64,000 bases of DNA, from the NCBI GenBank assembly GCA_026129255.1, contig JAHCIJ010000001.1, positions 496,001 to 560,000 of the forward strand, written 5' to 3'. A model generated the notes under the pieces. That model saw only the letters and a program-made list of their open reading frames with translations, was not told the DNA's origin and ran no database searches. This stretch comes from Anaerolineales bacterium. GTDB taxonomy: Bacteria > Chloroflexota > Anaerolineae > Anaerolineales > UBA11579. Positions within the stretch are counted from its first letter, which is position 1, and each line of letters starts with the position of its first letter. The position numbers and the translations under genes were made by a program. Below are positions 17,624 to 26,104 of the stretch, piece by piece.

Positions 17624-18901
17624 CTACTCGCCTACCCGCAGGTTGAAGCGCGCCCGTTTGCGCATAAAGGCGGGCACATCCAGATCATTGAGCACATCCA
17701 CTGGCATGGCAGGCATGCTCTCGGCGATCATCTCCACCTGTACTGGCTGGTCTTGCAAACCGGCCTGGAAAGCGTCTTCGCTCGGCTCATAGTCTTCAGC
17801 AGGGAATTCTTCGCCTACGCTGGCTGCCGCCATGGCAGGGACGGCGACGGCTTTGGCGGCTAGAGGCGCGGCGGTCACGGCCAGGGGCTGTAGGTTCTCT
17901 GCCCCGGGCAGCACCTCGGCCAGGCTCTTGGCGCCGATGCCGGTCACTACCAGGATCACCTGCGTGCGCTCGGTCATGAGTTCGTCCTGTGAGACGCCCA
18001 TGACCACGTCAACATCTTCGTTGACCATGCCACGCAGGTAGCCCAGCGCCTCGCCGATCTCAAACAGACTCAGGTCATCGCCGCCGCTGAAGTTGGCGAT
18101 CACACCCGAAGCATCTTTCAAGGATACGCTCTCCAACAATGGGTGGCTGAGCGCTTGCTGCACGGCAGCCACCGCCTTGCCTTGACCCTTGCCTTGGCCC
18201 ATCGCCATCAGCGCGCCACCGCCCTTGAGCATCATGTTACGCACGTGGGCAAAGTCCACATTGATCAGGCCGGGCTGGGTCACTAGCTCAGCAATACCTT
18301 GCACTGATTGGCGCAGCACATCGTCCGCCATGCGGAAGGCCGTCTCCAGTGGCAGGTCTTGCGGCGCCACATACAGCAAACGGTCGTTGGGGATCGCAAT
18401 GAGTGTATCGGTGTTGGGCTGCAGCATCCCCAGCCCATCCTGGGCGTTCTTGAGGCGGCGGCCCATCTCAAAGCTGAAGGGCATCGTCACCACAGCGATC
18501 GTGACTGCGCCCAGGCCGCGGGCGACTTCGCCCGCGATGCCTATCGAGCCCGTGCCGGTGCCGCCACCCATGCCCGCCGTGAGGAACACCATATCGGCTC
18601 CAGCCAGCGCGGCTTCAAGTTCTTTGCGGCTTTCGATGGCGGCCTGGCGGCCGATCTCAGGGTCGCCACCTGCACCCAAGCCGCGGGTCAGCATGGGGCC
18701 GAGTTGCACCTTGGTGGGGGCCAGGCTCTTTTGCAGTACCTGGTAATCAGTGTTGGCGACGATGAAGTCAATGCCATGCAAGCCCTGCTCGATCATGCGG
18801 TCCACGGCGTTGCCGCCGCCGCCGCCCAGGCCAAGCACTTTGATTACCGGGCCGTATTTGATGTGGCTGGGTTGGGTTTCGTTTGTGTTCAGTTCTTCCA
18901 T
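17624..18901 (-). CDS. ftsZ: Cell division protein FtsZ
   Basis: A 425-residue tubulin-like GTPase that forms the division ring. Visible: GLGGGGGNAVDRM at 25-37, NTDYQVL near 50, the tubulin signature GGGTGTG at 112-118, and the T7-loop region NVDFAHV at 214-220, where the usual Asp of NVDFADV is His, so the catalytic carboxylate arrangement deserves a check. The C-terminal 100 residues are a variable linker ending with the conserved DLDVPAFMRKRARF peptide, the docking site for FtsA or other tethers. AAGGAG precedes the ATG. It is not in a dcw cluster; instead a TIM-barrel-like gene lies 21 bp upstream and three unknown small genes follow within 4 bp of each other. Confidence 0.95.
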   Translation of the reverse strand: MEELNTNETQPSHIKYGPVIKVLGLGGGGGNAVDRMIEQGLHGIDFIVANTDYQVLQKSLAPTKVQLGPMLTRGLGAGGDPEIGRQAAIESRKELEAALAGADMVFLTAGMGGGTGTGSIGIAGEVARGLGAVTIAVVTMPFSFEMGRRLKNAQDGLGMLQPNTDTLIAIPNDRLLYVAPQDLPLETAFRMADDVLRQSVQGIAELVTQPGLINVDFAHVRNMMLKGGGALMAMGQGKGQGKAVAAVQQALSHPLLESVSLKDASGVIANFSGGDDLSLFEIGEALGYLRGMVNEDVDVVMGVSQDELMTERTQVILVVTGIGAKSLAEVLPGAENLQPLAVTAAPLAAKAVAVPAMAAASVGEEFPAEDYEPSEDAFQAGLQDQPVQVEMIAESMPAMPVDVLNDLDVPAFMRKRARFNLRVGE

Positions 18902-18922
18902 CGTGGGCTCCTTAGCGCGGCA

Positions 18923-20248
18923 CTAGGCGTGCGAGGGCAGGTTATTGACCTGGCACCCGGCTTGGATCAGCTCGCGCAGTGTGCTATCTGAAAATGCATC
19001 CAGCCCGCCAGCCAGCGTAACGCGCTGGGCCAGCTTGGCTTCCGTCAGAGAGAAGCCGATCGTGGGCTGGTATTGAGCAATGAAGGGCATGGCTTCTTGC
19101 AGCGGCCAATTGGCATCTGGCAGCAACAAGTAATGGCGGATGCGATGTGTGCTGTCTGCTGCCGGGGCAACAGCCAGGTCATCCATCTCAACAAACGGCA
19201 GGCCGTGGCTCACTGCGGGCGAAGCTTCCTGCATGGGTTCAGCGAAGTCGCGTTCGTCGATGACCGGCGTCGGGAAGCTGTGCGCGGCCAGGCGGCCGGG
19301 CTCCAGCAGCACTTCGGCCAGCGGTTGCGGCAGGCCATCGGCGCCGAACCAGGCCTGGCCCGCAGCCGGGCTGTCGGCCTCGGCGGCCAGCAGCCACAGG
19401 CCGCTGGCAACCACGTTGCTGGGCAGATCGGCACTCTTCAGCCTATCGATCAGCGCTTGAATGCTGCCGGCATCCGCTTCGCCATCGGCTTGTACGCCAG
19501 TGGCTACCAGCAGGATGGGCAGCACGCGGCCGATCGCCGCCGCACTCACTGCGTTGTACCAATCAAAGATGCGGAAGCCGCGCTGGTCCTGGCTGTTCTC
19601 CGGCGTGGAGTAGGGCAGCGTGGCGGGCCAGCGTTCCGGGCCGCCTTCGCCCCAGGTCAGGCCTTTGTCACCGGCCCAGGCATACGCGCCCAGGGCCAGG
19701 TTGTTGAGCAGGATCTCCTGACCTTGCTGGGCCAGCGCTTCGAGCGCCCCGCGCACAAAGGCGGTGTCCCAATAGTCGCCACCCGGCTCCAGCGGAGGGA
19801 AGACCGGCGCCAGCCCGGCGTCCAGGGCAGCCTGTGCCACGGGCACAAACAGCTCCAGGAAGCGCGGCACCAGCCCGCGCTGCGTCCAGCCGGTGGCGGG
19901 CCACTGGCTGCGCAGGTTAGGCTTGTCAAACAGCACCGCGTAGCGCACGCCCCATTTGGCATATGCCTCAAACAGGGGGCGCAGCGTCTCAGCATCGGCG
20001 GCGGCACTGTCCAGGGGTAGCTGGAAGTGCAGCACGGGCTCGATACCGGCCTGCGCCAGGCTGCGAATGAAGTCTTCGGGGATGGCGCGGTCAGCCGTGG
20101 CCTGCAGAATGGCCCAGTTGGCGCCCATCGCTTGCAGCTTGGGCAGCCAGGCCAGCATGTCGGCAGTGCTGTAGTGCTCGCTGTCAGGGAAGTAGTGCAC
20201 CCCAAAGCGGTCACGGCTCACTGTGCCTTTAAATGAATTCTCTTGCAT
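18923..20248 (-). CDS. Predicted TIM-barrel, glycoside-hydrolase-like protein
   Basis: About 441 residues. The N-terminal half has the alternating strand/helix pattern of a (beta/alpha)8 barrel: FGVHYFPDSEHYS, MGANWAILQATA, AGIEPVLHFQLPL, WGVRYAVLFDKPN, then GLAPVFPPLEPGGDYWDT. The last 80 residues form a separate domain (LPDANWPLQEAMPFIAQYQP). Aromatic residues and acidic pairs on the strands would suit a sugar-binding cleft, but no GH family signature is certain. No signal peptide is seen, so it may be cytoplasmic. It lies 21 bp upstream of ftsZ on the same strand. The ATG at 20248 is used; 20266 is possible. Confidence 0.6.
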   Translation of the reverse strand: MQENSFKGTVSRDRFGVHYFPDSEHYSTADMLAWLPKLQAMGANWAILQATADRAIPEDFIRSLAQAGIEPVLHFQLPLDSAAADAETLRPLFEAYAKWGVRYAVLFDKPNLRSQWPATGWTQRGLVPRFLELFVPVAQAALDAGLAPVFPPLEPGGDYWDTAFVRGALEALAQQGQEILLNNLALGAYAWAGDKGLTWGEGGPERWPATLPYSTPENSQDQRGFRIFDWYNAVSAAAIGRVLPILLVATGVQADGEADAGSIQALIDRLKSADLPSNVVASGLWLLAAEADSPAAGQAWFGADGLPQPLAEVLLEPGRLAAHSFPTPVIDERDFAEPMQEASPAVSHGLPFVEMDDLAVAPAADSTHRIRHYLLLPDANWPLQEAMPFIAQYQPTIGFSLTEAKLAQRVTLAGGLDAFSDSTLRELIQAGCQVNNLPSHA

Positions 20249-20341
20249 CGTTATGTCCAGCATCATGCTGGCATAGGATGCAAGAGACGTGCCAACCCTT
20301 CAAGATTCGAAGGAGTTGGGTAAACCTCTTAGATGTTTGGC

Positions 20342-20995
20342 CTAGAAGCAGGCCAGGCCGGCTCCTGGGCATCGCGCAGCGATCAGCGCCAGCGCCGTGG
20401 CCATGAAGGCTAAACCCGCCACCGCGCCGATAATCGTCTGCGGCAGGTCGTGCCGGTCTGTGTAGACACGTGCCCACAGTACGAGGGGCACGAGCAGGAA
20501 CAGCGGCGCAGCCACGGGGCCAAACAGTGCCCACAACAGCAGCACGAACGCCGTAATGCCGGCACCGTGCCCACTGATCTTCCACTTGAGCGTGATCAGC
20601 AGCATCAGCAAGCCCTGCAATGCACCCACATAGGTGAAGACTTGAATGACGAAGGGCGCATTCATGAAGTACATCACCAGGCTGGCCAGGCTAAACACAA
20701 GGAAAATGAACGCCATGGGCTTGATGCGCTCGGTGCGCTCTTTCATATGAAAGTTGCTCACCTCGCCTTTGCGCATCAAATATATGAGATACAGCAGCGG
20801 GAGCACGAAGCCAAAACCAGCATACACCGCGGCCCACGGCCAGAAGCGCGCATCGTTGATCTGGATGCCCATCAGGTACATGCTGGCGAAGCTCAGCACA
20901 GCTGGGCTGGTGATTACAGAGATCGCCTTGGCCAACACCCACAAGGGGTTGGCGGTGGCGCGGTCGACAGTGGTTGCGGTTTGCATCTTCGGCAT
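20342..20995 (-). CDS. PAP2-family membrane phosphatase-like protein
   Basis: A 217-residue protein with about six membrane helices. The motif order fits PAP2 lipid phosphatases: KERTERIKP near residue 85-93, SGHGAG near 141-146 and ARVYTDRHDLPQ near 176-187. The last motif has the Arg and His but a Gln where Asp is usual, so activity may be altered. Such enzymes dephosphorylate undecaprenyl or other lipid phosphates in the membrane. It is the first gene of the minus-strand run that continues into the barrel protein and ftsZ, so a link to envelope synthesis is reasonable. Confidence 0.72.
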   Translation of the reverse strand: MPKMQTATTVDRATANPLWVLAKAISVITSPAVLSFASMYLMGIQINDARFWPWAAVYAGFGFVLPLLYLIYLMRKGEVSNFHMKERTERIKPMAFIFLVFSLASLVMYFMNAPFVIQVFTYVGALQGLLMLLITLKWKISGHGAGITAFVLLLWALFGPVAAPLFLLVPLVLWARVYTDRHDLPQTIIGAVAGLAFMATALALIAARCPGAGLACF

Positions 20996-21093
20996 AAGCT
21001 TAAGTCACAGCCTTTAAGGAGGGATGAAGCAATGGCGAATATATTGTTAACAAGTTTAACCGCACTTGGATACGCGTATGGTAAAAACACACC

Positions 21094-22023
21094 ATGATAT
21101 TGGTCACCGGCGGCCCCGGCTTTATTGGCCAGCGCTTGATCGGCCGCCTGGTGCAGGAGGGGCGCCAAGTGCGCACTCTCATCCGCCCCTCGCAGCACTC
21201 GCCACAACTGCCGCACGGCGTGTCTGTGCAGGCTGCCATCAGCAGCCTGGCGGATGTGCGCGGCCTGCGTGCCGCCCTGGTGGGTGTAGACACGGTCTAT
21301 CACCTGGCCGGTATCGACTGGGCTGACCCAGGCGACGATCTACGCACAACCGATATCGACGGTACGCGCAACCTGCTGCAAGCCGCACAAGATGCAGGCG
21401 TCGAGCGCCTGGTCTATCTCAGTCACCTGGATGCTGACCGCGCCGCGGCGTACCCTGCGCTCAAGACCAAAGGCATTGCCGAAGAGTTCGTGCGCCAAAG
21501 CCCGATCCCCAGCACCATCTTGCGCTCTGCCATCGTGTACGGCCCAGGTGACCACTTCACCGTGCGCCTGGCGCAGTTGCTGGCCACGGTACCGCGCGTG
21601 TTCCCGCTGCCCGGCGATGGTGGCGCGTTGCTGCAGCCCATCTGGGTCGAAGACCTGGTCACCTGCCTGGCCTGGTGCCTGGAGGATGACGACACCCTCG
21701 GCCAGACCATTCAAGTGGGCGGCCCAGAGCACATCTCCTACCGCCGCATTCTCGAGCTGGTAATGGAACACAGCCAGCAGCCGCGCCACTTGCTGCCTGT
21801 GCGACCGTCCTACCTGCGTTTGCTGAATGTGCTGTTGCACACCCTGGCGCCGCGCTTGCCGGTCTCCAGTTATTGGTTGGATTATCTGGCCGCCGATCGT
21901 ATCTGTGAGCTCGATATTGTGCCGCGCTTGTTTCACCTGATGCCGGCGCGCTTCTCTCAACGCCTGGAGTACTTGCACGGTGTGGACTGGAAGGCCAATT
22001 TGCGAGCCAGCACTAGCGGTTAG
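21094..22023 (+). CDS. NAD(P)-binding epimerase-like protein (complex I NDUFA9-like SDR)
   Basis: A 309-residue atypical short-chain dehydrogenase. The Rossmann motif VTGGPGFIGQRLIGRL lies at residues 4-19; VYHLAGIDW is the usual NAD-contact strand; the YxxxK motif is replaced by a shorter YPALKTKG segment. The pattern resembles NmrA/NDUFA9-type members that bind NAD(P) without classical oxidoreductase activity. It diverges from the PAP2 gene with about 100 bp between starts. Substrate unknown. Confidence 0.8.
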   Translation: MILVTGGPGFIGQRLIGRLVQEGRQVRTLIRPSQHSPQLPHGVSVQAAISSLADVRGLRAALVGVDTVYHLAGIDWADPGDDLRTTDIDGTRNLLQAAQDAGVERLVYLSHLDADRAAAYPALKTKGIAEEFVRQSPIPSTILRSAIVYGPGDHFTVRLAQLLATVPRVFPLPGDGGALLQPIWVEDLVTCLAWCLEDDDTLGQTIQVGGPEHISYRRILELVMEHSQQPRHLLPVRPSYLRLLNVLLHTLAPRLPVSSYWLDYLAADRICELDIVPRLFHLMPARFSQRLEYLHGVDWKANLRASTSG

Positions 22024-22153
22024 CCAGTAGCTTTTAGCTATCAACATTGAGTTTTCATCGCGATGTATCTCTTGCATGGCGAGGCCGCATAGCTGTTGAC
22101 TGTAGACTGCCAACTGTCTACTAATTCCACTGGCGCGCGCACACTGGGCTCTA

Positions 22154-22159
22154 TATACT
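22154..22159 (+). promoter_or_regulatory. -10 element 8 nt before the cyclase ATG
   Basis: TATACT ends 8 nt before the ATG at 22168 and no Shine-Dalgarno is present, so a leaderless transcript is likely. Confidence 0.5.
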
Positions 22160-22167
22160 GCCTGCAG

Positions 22168-22806
22168 ATGCGCACCTACGACCTCACTCTCACCATCTCT
22201 CCATCTATGCCAGTATGGCCGGGCGATCCCGGCGTCACGCTGGAACGCGTCCAGAAGATCGAAGAGGGTTCTGTCGCCAACGTCTCGCGCATTGAGATGG
22301 GAGTGCACACCGGCACGCACGTCGATGCTCCTTATCACTTCATCAAAGACGGCAGCACGGTCGAGAGCCTCTCGCTCAAGACTTTGATCGGGCGCGCCTA
22401 TGTGGTGCATCTGGACGACAGCGTGGAACGTGTATTGCCCAGCCATCTGGAGGCTGCCGGTATTCCGCCGCGTACACAACGCGTGCTGGTGCGCACGCGC
22501 AACTCCAAACACTGGGCCAAGGACGAATACAAAGCCTTCGACGAAAACTATGTGGGCATTGATGAGAGCGCCGCGCACTATCTGGTGCAGCGCGGCGTCA
22601 AGCTGGTGGGAGTGGATTACCTCTCGGTAGCTCCGTTCCCTGAGCCGCAGCCGACCCACGTTGCTTTGCTCAGCGCCGGAGTTGTTATCGTTGAGGGCTT
22701 GAACCTGTCGCAGGTCGCCCAGGGACGCTACAACTTCTGGTGCTTGCCCCTCAAGCTGGACAAGAGCGACGGGGCGCCGGCCCGCGCCGTGCTCGTGGGC
22801 GTCTAG
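22168..22806 (+). CDS. Cyclase-family metal hydrolase (kynurenine formamidase-like)
   Basis: A 212-residue protein starting MRTYDLTLTISPSMPVWPGD. It carries the metal-binding HTGTHVDAP motif near residues 47-55 and the PFPEPQPTH region near the C-terminal third. Members hydrolyse N-formylkynurenine or cyclic amides, or have unknown substrates; no tryptophan catabolism genes are nearby, so the substrate is open. The ATG at 22168 matches the family start; upstream in-frame codons are poor and a -10 lies 8 nt before it. It is followed 4 bp later by a GNAT gene, probably co-transcribed. Confidence 0.88.
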   Translation: MRTYDLTLTISPSMPVWPGDPGVTLERVQKIEEGSVANVSRIEMGVHTGTHVDAPYHFIKDGSTVESLSLKTLIGRAYVVHLDDSVERVLPSHLEAAGIPPRTQRVLVRTRNSKHWAKDEYKAFDENYVGIDESAAHYLVQRGVKLVGVDYLSVAPFPEPQPTHVALLSAGVVIVEGLNLSQVAQGRYNFWCLPLKLDKSDGAPARAVLVGV

Positions 22807-22810
22807 GCTC

Positions 22811-23353
22811 ATGAAAGTCCGCGCGGCGCTGCCTGCCGACGCATCCGAGATCGCCCATGTGCATGTGGCCAGCTTTCGTAGCGCCCATGCCGGGCTCCTG
22901 CCTGAAGATTTTCTTGCAAACCTATCTGTAGACGCCCGTGAGGACATGTGGCGGCGCATGCTCACAGAGCGTGCAGAGACGCACTTTCTCTTCGTGGCTG
23001 TGGATGGTGAGCGCATTATTGGCTTCGCCGCCGGCGGCCCGCCAACAGGCGATGAGCCAGGCGGCCAGCCGACGGAAGCGAGCTACGCTGGCAAGATCTA
23101 CACCATATACCTGCTGCCTGAGGCGCAGGGGCAGGGGGCGGGCCGCGGGTTGCTGGAGCGCATCCTGGCGGAATTCGGCAGCCGGGGACAATCCCCCGTG
23201 TTCTTGTGGGTGCTCAAAGAGAATGTGCAAGCCCGCGGCTTCTACGAGCACATGGGCGGTACGCAAGTGGCCGAGAAGCAAGAAGAGCTTGCCGGTACCC
23301 TCACGCAACAGGTTGCCTATGCCTGGCCCAAAGATGTAATCTCTAGTCTCTAA
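22811..23353 (+). CDS. GNAT-family N-acetyltransferase
   Basis: A 180-residue protein with the GNAT fold. VRAALPADASEIAHVHVASF is the first strand-helix; IYTIYLLPEAQGQGAGRGLL near residues 95-115 is the acetyl-CoA pyrophosphate-binding motif A (Q/RxxGxG/A); VFLWVLKENVQARGFYEHMG is motif B. The substrate cannot be deduced. It starts 4 bp after the cyclase stop. Its last 11 bp overlap the end of the convergent DUF309 gene. Confidence 0.9.
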   Translation: MKVRAALPADASEIAHVHVASFRSAHAGLLPEDFLANLSVDAREDMWRRMLTERAETHFLFVAVDGERIIGFAAGGPPTGDEPGGQPTEASYAGKIYTIYLLPEAQGQGAGRGLLERILAEFGSRGQSPVFLWVLKENVQARGFYEHMGGTQVAEKQEELAGTLTQQVAYAWPKDVISSL

Positions 23354-23774
23354 TCACCACGTTCTTCAGCAACCCCATATCCAATTCCCCCAAGCGCTCC
23401 GGCCCCAGCTGCTGTGCTGCGTCCATCACTGCTTCCACATCGGCGCGCAGCTGGTCTACGTCTACGCCGCGGCACAGCGGCGGCCAGGGGCGCAGCCACT
23501 TCTTGCAGCGCGCATACATCTTGGCCATGCCCACATAGTTGCCGCGCTGGATCTGTAGATACATCACCCCTGCTTGCAAAATGCCTTTGTAGAGATGGCG
23601 CGCCGGGCCGCGCTCTTCCTTCCAGGCGGCTTCCAGCGCCTCGTGCGCTTCCCAATACAGCCCAGTATTGAACAGCTCAATGCCGCGCGCAGCTTCCGGA
23701 TGCAGGCTGCCGCGGCAGGCATCCGGGAGCTGCTCCGGGGTCACGAACACTTCGTCTGGGTTGCGTACGGGCAT
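23343..23774 (-). CDS. DUF309-family protein
   Basis: A 143-residue helical protein with the DUF309 signature: GIELFNTGLYWEAHEALEAAW and KGILQAGVMYLQIQRGN near residues 32-80. The conserved His/Glu (WEAHE) could bind a metal; function of the family is not established. Its ATG lies 6 nt behind a TATACT, with no ribosome site, suggesting leaderless expression. It overlaps the GNAT gene tail to tail by 11 bp. Confidence 0.85.
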   Translation of the reverse strand: MPVRNPDEVFVTPEQLPDACRGSLHPEAARGIELFNTGLYWEAHEALEAAWKEERGPARHLYKGILQAGVMYLQIQRGNYVGMAKMYARCKKWLRPWPPLCRGVDVDQLRADVEAVMDAAQQLGPERLGELDMGLLKNVVIRD

Positions 23775-23780
23775 GGAGTC

Positions 23781-23786
23781 AGTATA
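23781..23786 (-). promoter_or_regulatory. -10 element 6 nt before the DUF309 ATG
   Basis: Minus-strand TATACT, 6 nt from the ATG at 23774; no Shine-Dalgarno between. Confidence 0.5.
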
Positions 23787-23802
23787 GCGTAAGGGGCAAA
23801 CG

Positions 23803-23842
23803 AAAACCGCTGGCGTGCACTCAGGTGCTCGCCAGCGGTTTT
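23803..23842. terminator. Terminator of the DUF2089/DUF4097 operon
   Basis: 13-bp perfect arms AAAACCGCTGGCG and CGCCAGCGGTTTT around a 14-nt loop, directly downstream of the last operon gene (stop at 23858) and upstream of the DUF309 promoter. Confidence 0.8.
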
Positions 23843-23857
23843 GTAGTTGCCGGGCTG

Positions 23858-24235
23858 CTAGTCCAGAAAGATCTCTACGTGTTCGCCGTCTTCTTCGTCG
23901 ATCACGTCTACGATCTTGCCACTCAGGCCGTTACGGATGGCGCCCATGATGTCTGCATGGGCGATCTCAGGAGCAAAGTTGGAGGCAATGCTCATGCCCG
24001 CGTCCACCAGCGAGAGTGGCAGATTGACGCTCACCTTGGCTTTGCCGGTCACAACGTCAGTCACGCGCACGCGCAGGTAACGACCCTCGTCCGAGGGCGC
24101 TGGCCCGCGGGGCGCCGCCGGGCGCAACCCCGCGCTGCGGTTGAGCGCCTCCAGGAGCTTGGCGCCATCCTCCGGGCTGATCTTGCCATCCTGGATCATT
24201 TGTAAGATCTTGATGCGTTCTTCACTGCTTGCCAT
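23858..24235 (-). CDS. SHOCT-like/DUF2089-C domain protein
   Basis: A 125-residue protein. Residues 4-30 (EERIKILQMIQDGKISPEDGAKLLEAL) are a short helical SHOCT-like hairpin also found in the two genes before it. The rest (LRVRVTDVVTGKAKVSVNLPLSLV, then a helix and DEEDGEHVEIFLD) is a small beta-rich domain. No membrane helix. As the last gene of a five-gene operon with a DUF2089 HTH protein and a DUF4097 protein, it is probably a soluble partner of that system. Function unknown. Confidence 0.75.
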   Translation of the reverse strand: MASSEERIKILQMIQDGKISPEDGAKLLEALNRSAGLRPAAPRGPAPSDEGRYLRVRVTDVVTGKAKVSVNLPLSLVDAGMSIASNFAPEIAHADIMGAIRNGLSGKIVDVIDEEDGEHVEIFLD

Positions 24236-24244
24236 GATTTGCTC

Positions 24245-24877
24245 CTACTGTCCCCGGGCGGATTTACCGCCGCCCAGATGAATTTCAATATCTTTCTCTT
24301 CGTTCACCACAATACGGCCAGACTTGGCCCAGCGCTGCACAAAGCGCTGGATCGTAGCCACCGGCAGCGGCAGGGTGAGGTACAGATTGCCGCCATGACC
24401 TTTGTTTGAGTGCACATGCATCTGCACCCATGTGCTGCTGCGTGCCATCCACGCCAGGGCGGTGATAAGAACGCCCAGGGCAAACGGCAGCCAAGTGCAA
24501 TAGAACCAAAAGTTCATGCCACTGCGTTGCAGGATGGAATTCATCCACAACGCACTGAGTATAGTGAAGACCACGCCTATACCTAAAAAGACCTTCCAGG
24601 CTCTTTTGGGCGGTACTTCATCGAAAGAAATCTCTTCTTCTGCATGCTCTGCCTGCGCCGCCCCGGTGCCAGCCATGGCACGTTGCTGCAGCAGCAGGCG
24701 GGCCGCCTCGTCGGCGTTCAGCTGGCCGCGCTCCACTTGCTCCAGGATGCCCATGCGCGTCTTGGGCGCAGGCGGCAGGTCTACCATGCCGCTGAGCAGT
24801 TGCTCTGCCTCGGCGGGTGTGATCTCGCCGCGCTCCAGGCGCAGCAGGATCTCCATACGCTGCTTGGCGTTAGGCAT
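24245..24877 (-). CDS. Two SHOCT-like repeats plus two membrane helices
   Basis: A 210-residue protein. Two copies of the short helical hairpin lie at the N-terminus (RMEILLRLERGEITPAEAEQ near 8-27 and RMGILEQVERGQLNADEA near 40-58). Two hydrophobic helices follow (VFLGIGVVFTILSALWMNSI and FWFYCTWLPFALGVLITALAW), then a soluble C-terminal segment. The ATG at 24877 overlaps the stop of the upstream gene and has AAGGTGA just before it. It could be the membrane component of a signalling unit with its neighbours. Confidence 0.7.
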   Translation of the reverse strand: MPNAKQRMEILLRLERGEITPAEAEQLLSGMVDLPPAPKTRMGILEQVERGQLNADEAARLLLQQRAMAGTGAAQAEHAEEEISFDEVPPKRAWKVFLGIGVVFTILSALWMNSILQRSGMNFWFYCTWLPFALGVLITALAWMARSSTWVQMHVHSNKGHGGNLYLTLPLPVATIQRFVQRWAKSGRIVVNEEKDIEIHLGGGKSARGQ

Positions 24878-26102
24878 CGCCTTCACCTTCGGGAGCTTCT
24901 GGGCTGCGTGGGGGCACAGGCGGAGTGGGGAGTACGGGTGGCTCAGGGGCCGCTGAGGCGGCCTGGCGGCCTTCGATCGTATTTAGCAGCATTTCGGCCT
25001 GCGCTACGCTGATCTTTTGGTCTTGCACCATTTTGAGGATCAGCATGCGCTCCTGCTCGCTGACCGGGGCGGCCTTCTTGGGCTGCACGGCCACCGCCAC
25101 GCGTGAGCTGCGCTGCTGCAGCTTGCTTTGCAGGCGGCGCTGTGCGGCGGCCACGCGCTGCTGGGCGCGGTGTTGGGCGCGTTCAGTCGAATGGCGCAGG
25201 CGCTCCTGCATCTGCTTGAGCTGCTCGTTCACATTTTCCATCTGGGCGTCCAGCTGGGCAGTGATCTGCTCGGTGATCTCACCGGCCAGCGCGCCGCTGT
25301 CATCCATAAAGTCCAGGTCTAGATCGAGGTCCAGGTCCAGCTCATCCAAGTCGTCGCTGGAGCCACGGCTGCGGAAGTCGATCAGCCCGGCCGCTTTCAG
25401 GCGCACATCCTGCGAACCATCGCCCAGTGTCAACTGGTGGCTGGCCGCCTGGACCTGCATCTTGCCTTCGCCTGTGTTGAGATGAATGCTTTGCGCTGCA
25501 CTTTCCAGCGAGACGCTGGCGTTCTCTGCATCCGAGAGGCGGCAGAACAGGTTGCCACTGGCCTCGACGGCTACATCGCCGTCCGAGTCCAAGCGCAAGT
25601 CTGCATTGCCGGATACTGTGGCCTGCAGGTCGCCTTCGATGTTGCGCGCTGCCAGGTTGGCGCTCACCGAGCGGGCAATAAAGTCGCCCTCAATGTTGCG
25701 CACGCTGGCGTTGCCTGCGACTTCGTCCACGGTCAGGGCGCCCTCGATGTTGCGGGCCGTCAGGCTGCCGGACACATGCTGGATGGTAGTTTCGCCTACA
25801 TTGCGCAGCGTCAGCGAACCGGCGATCTGCTCGATGTTCACATCACCTTCGAGATTATGCACATACGCATCGCGCGTAACCTGCTGGATGATGAGCGTGC
25901 TGGCATTGGGTACGCGCAGCACGCAGTCATTTTGTGCCAGCAGGGTGAGCGCATCTTCTGCATTGGTGTATTGCAGGTCACTCTCATTGCGGGCTTCGAT
26001 GCGGATGCGGTCATTGTCCCAGCCGCGCACCTGCAGAGAGCCGTTCACGCTCTCGATCAGGATCTGGGGGGCTTCGTTGCTAGGCAATTCTATTCGGGCC
26101 AT
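24870..26102 (-). CDS. DUF4097-type beta-helix protein with SHOCT-like C-terminus
   Basis: A 410-residue protein. Residues 1-235 are a DUF4097-like repetitive beta structure: rungs such as GSLTLRNVGETTIQHVSGSL and GDFIARSVSANLAARNIEGD recur with about 20-residue spacing. A run of alternating Asp and Leu (near 255-270) leads into a coiled coil (LDAQMENVNEQLKQMQERLR onward), and the end carries the operon's shared hairpin (ERMLILKMVQDQKISVAQAE). No signal peptide. AAGGAAGC precedes the ATG. It is co-transcribed with a zinc-ribbon HTH regulator. Envelope-stress sensing is a plausible but unproven role. Confidence 0.78.
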   Translation of the reverse strand: MARIELPSNEAPQILIESVNGSLQVRGWDNDRIRIEARNESDLQYTNAEDALTLLAQNDCVLRVPNASTLIIQQVTRDAYVHNLEGDVNIEQIAGSLTLRNVGETTIQHVSGSLTARNIEGALTVDEVAGNASVRNIEGDFIARSVSANLAARNIEGDLQATVSGNADLRLDSDGDVAVEASGNLFCRLSDAENASVSLESAAQSIHLNTGEGKMQVQAASHQLTLGDGSQDVRLKAAGLIDFRSRGSSDDLDELDLDLDLDLDFMDDSGALAGEITEQITAQLDAQMENVNEQLKQMQERLRHSTERAQHRAQQRVAAAQRRLQSKLQQRSSRVAVAVQPKKAAPVSEQERMLILKMVQDQKISVAQAEMLLNTIEGRQAASAAPEPPVLPTPPVPPRSPEAPEGEGDA

Positions 26103-26104
26103 GG

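Noticed and set aside
22096..22167. N-terminal extension of the cyclase gene
   Set aside because: The family begins at the ATG at 22168, and a -10 element lies inside the proposed extension.
21340..23016. 558-codon open frame antisense to the epimerase-like, cyclase and GNAT genes
   Set aside because: It spans three well-supported genes and has no motif or ribosome site; frames of this length are expected by chance at this GC content.
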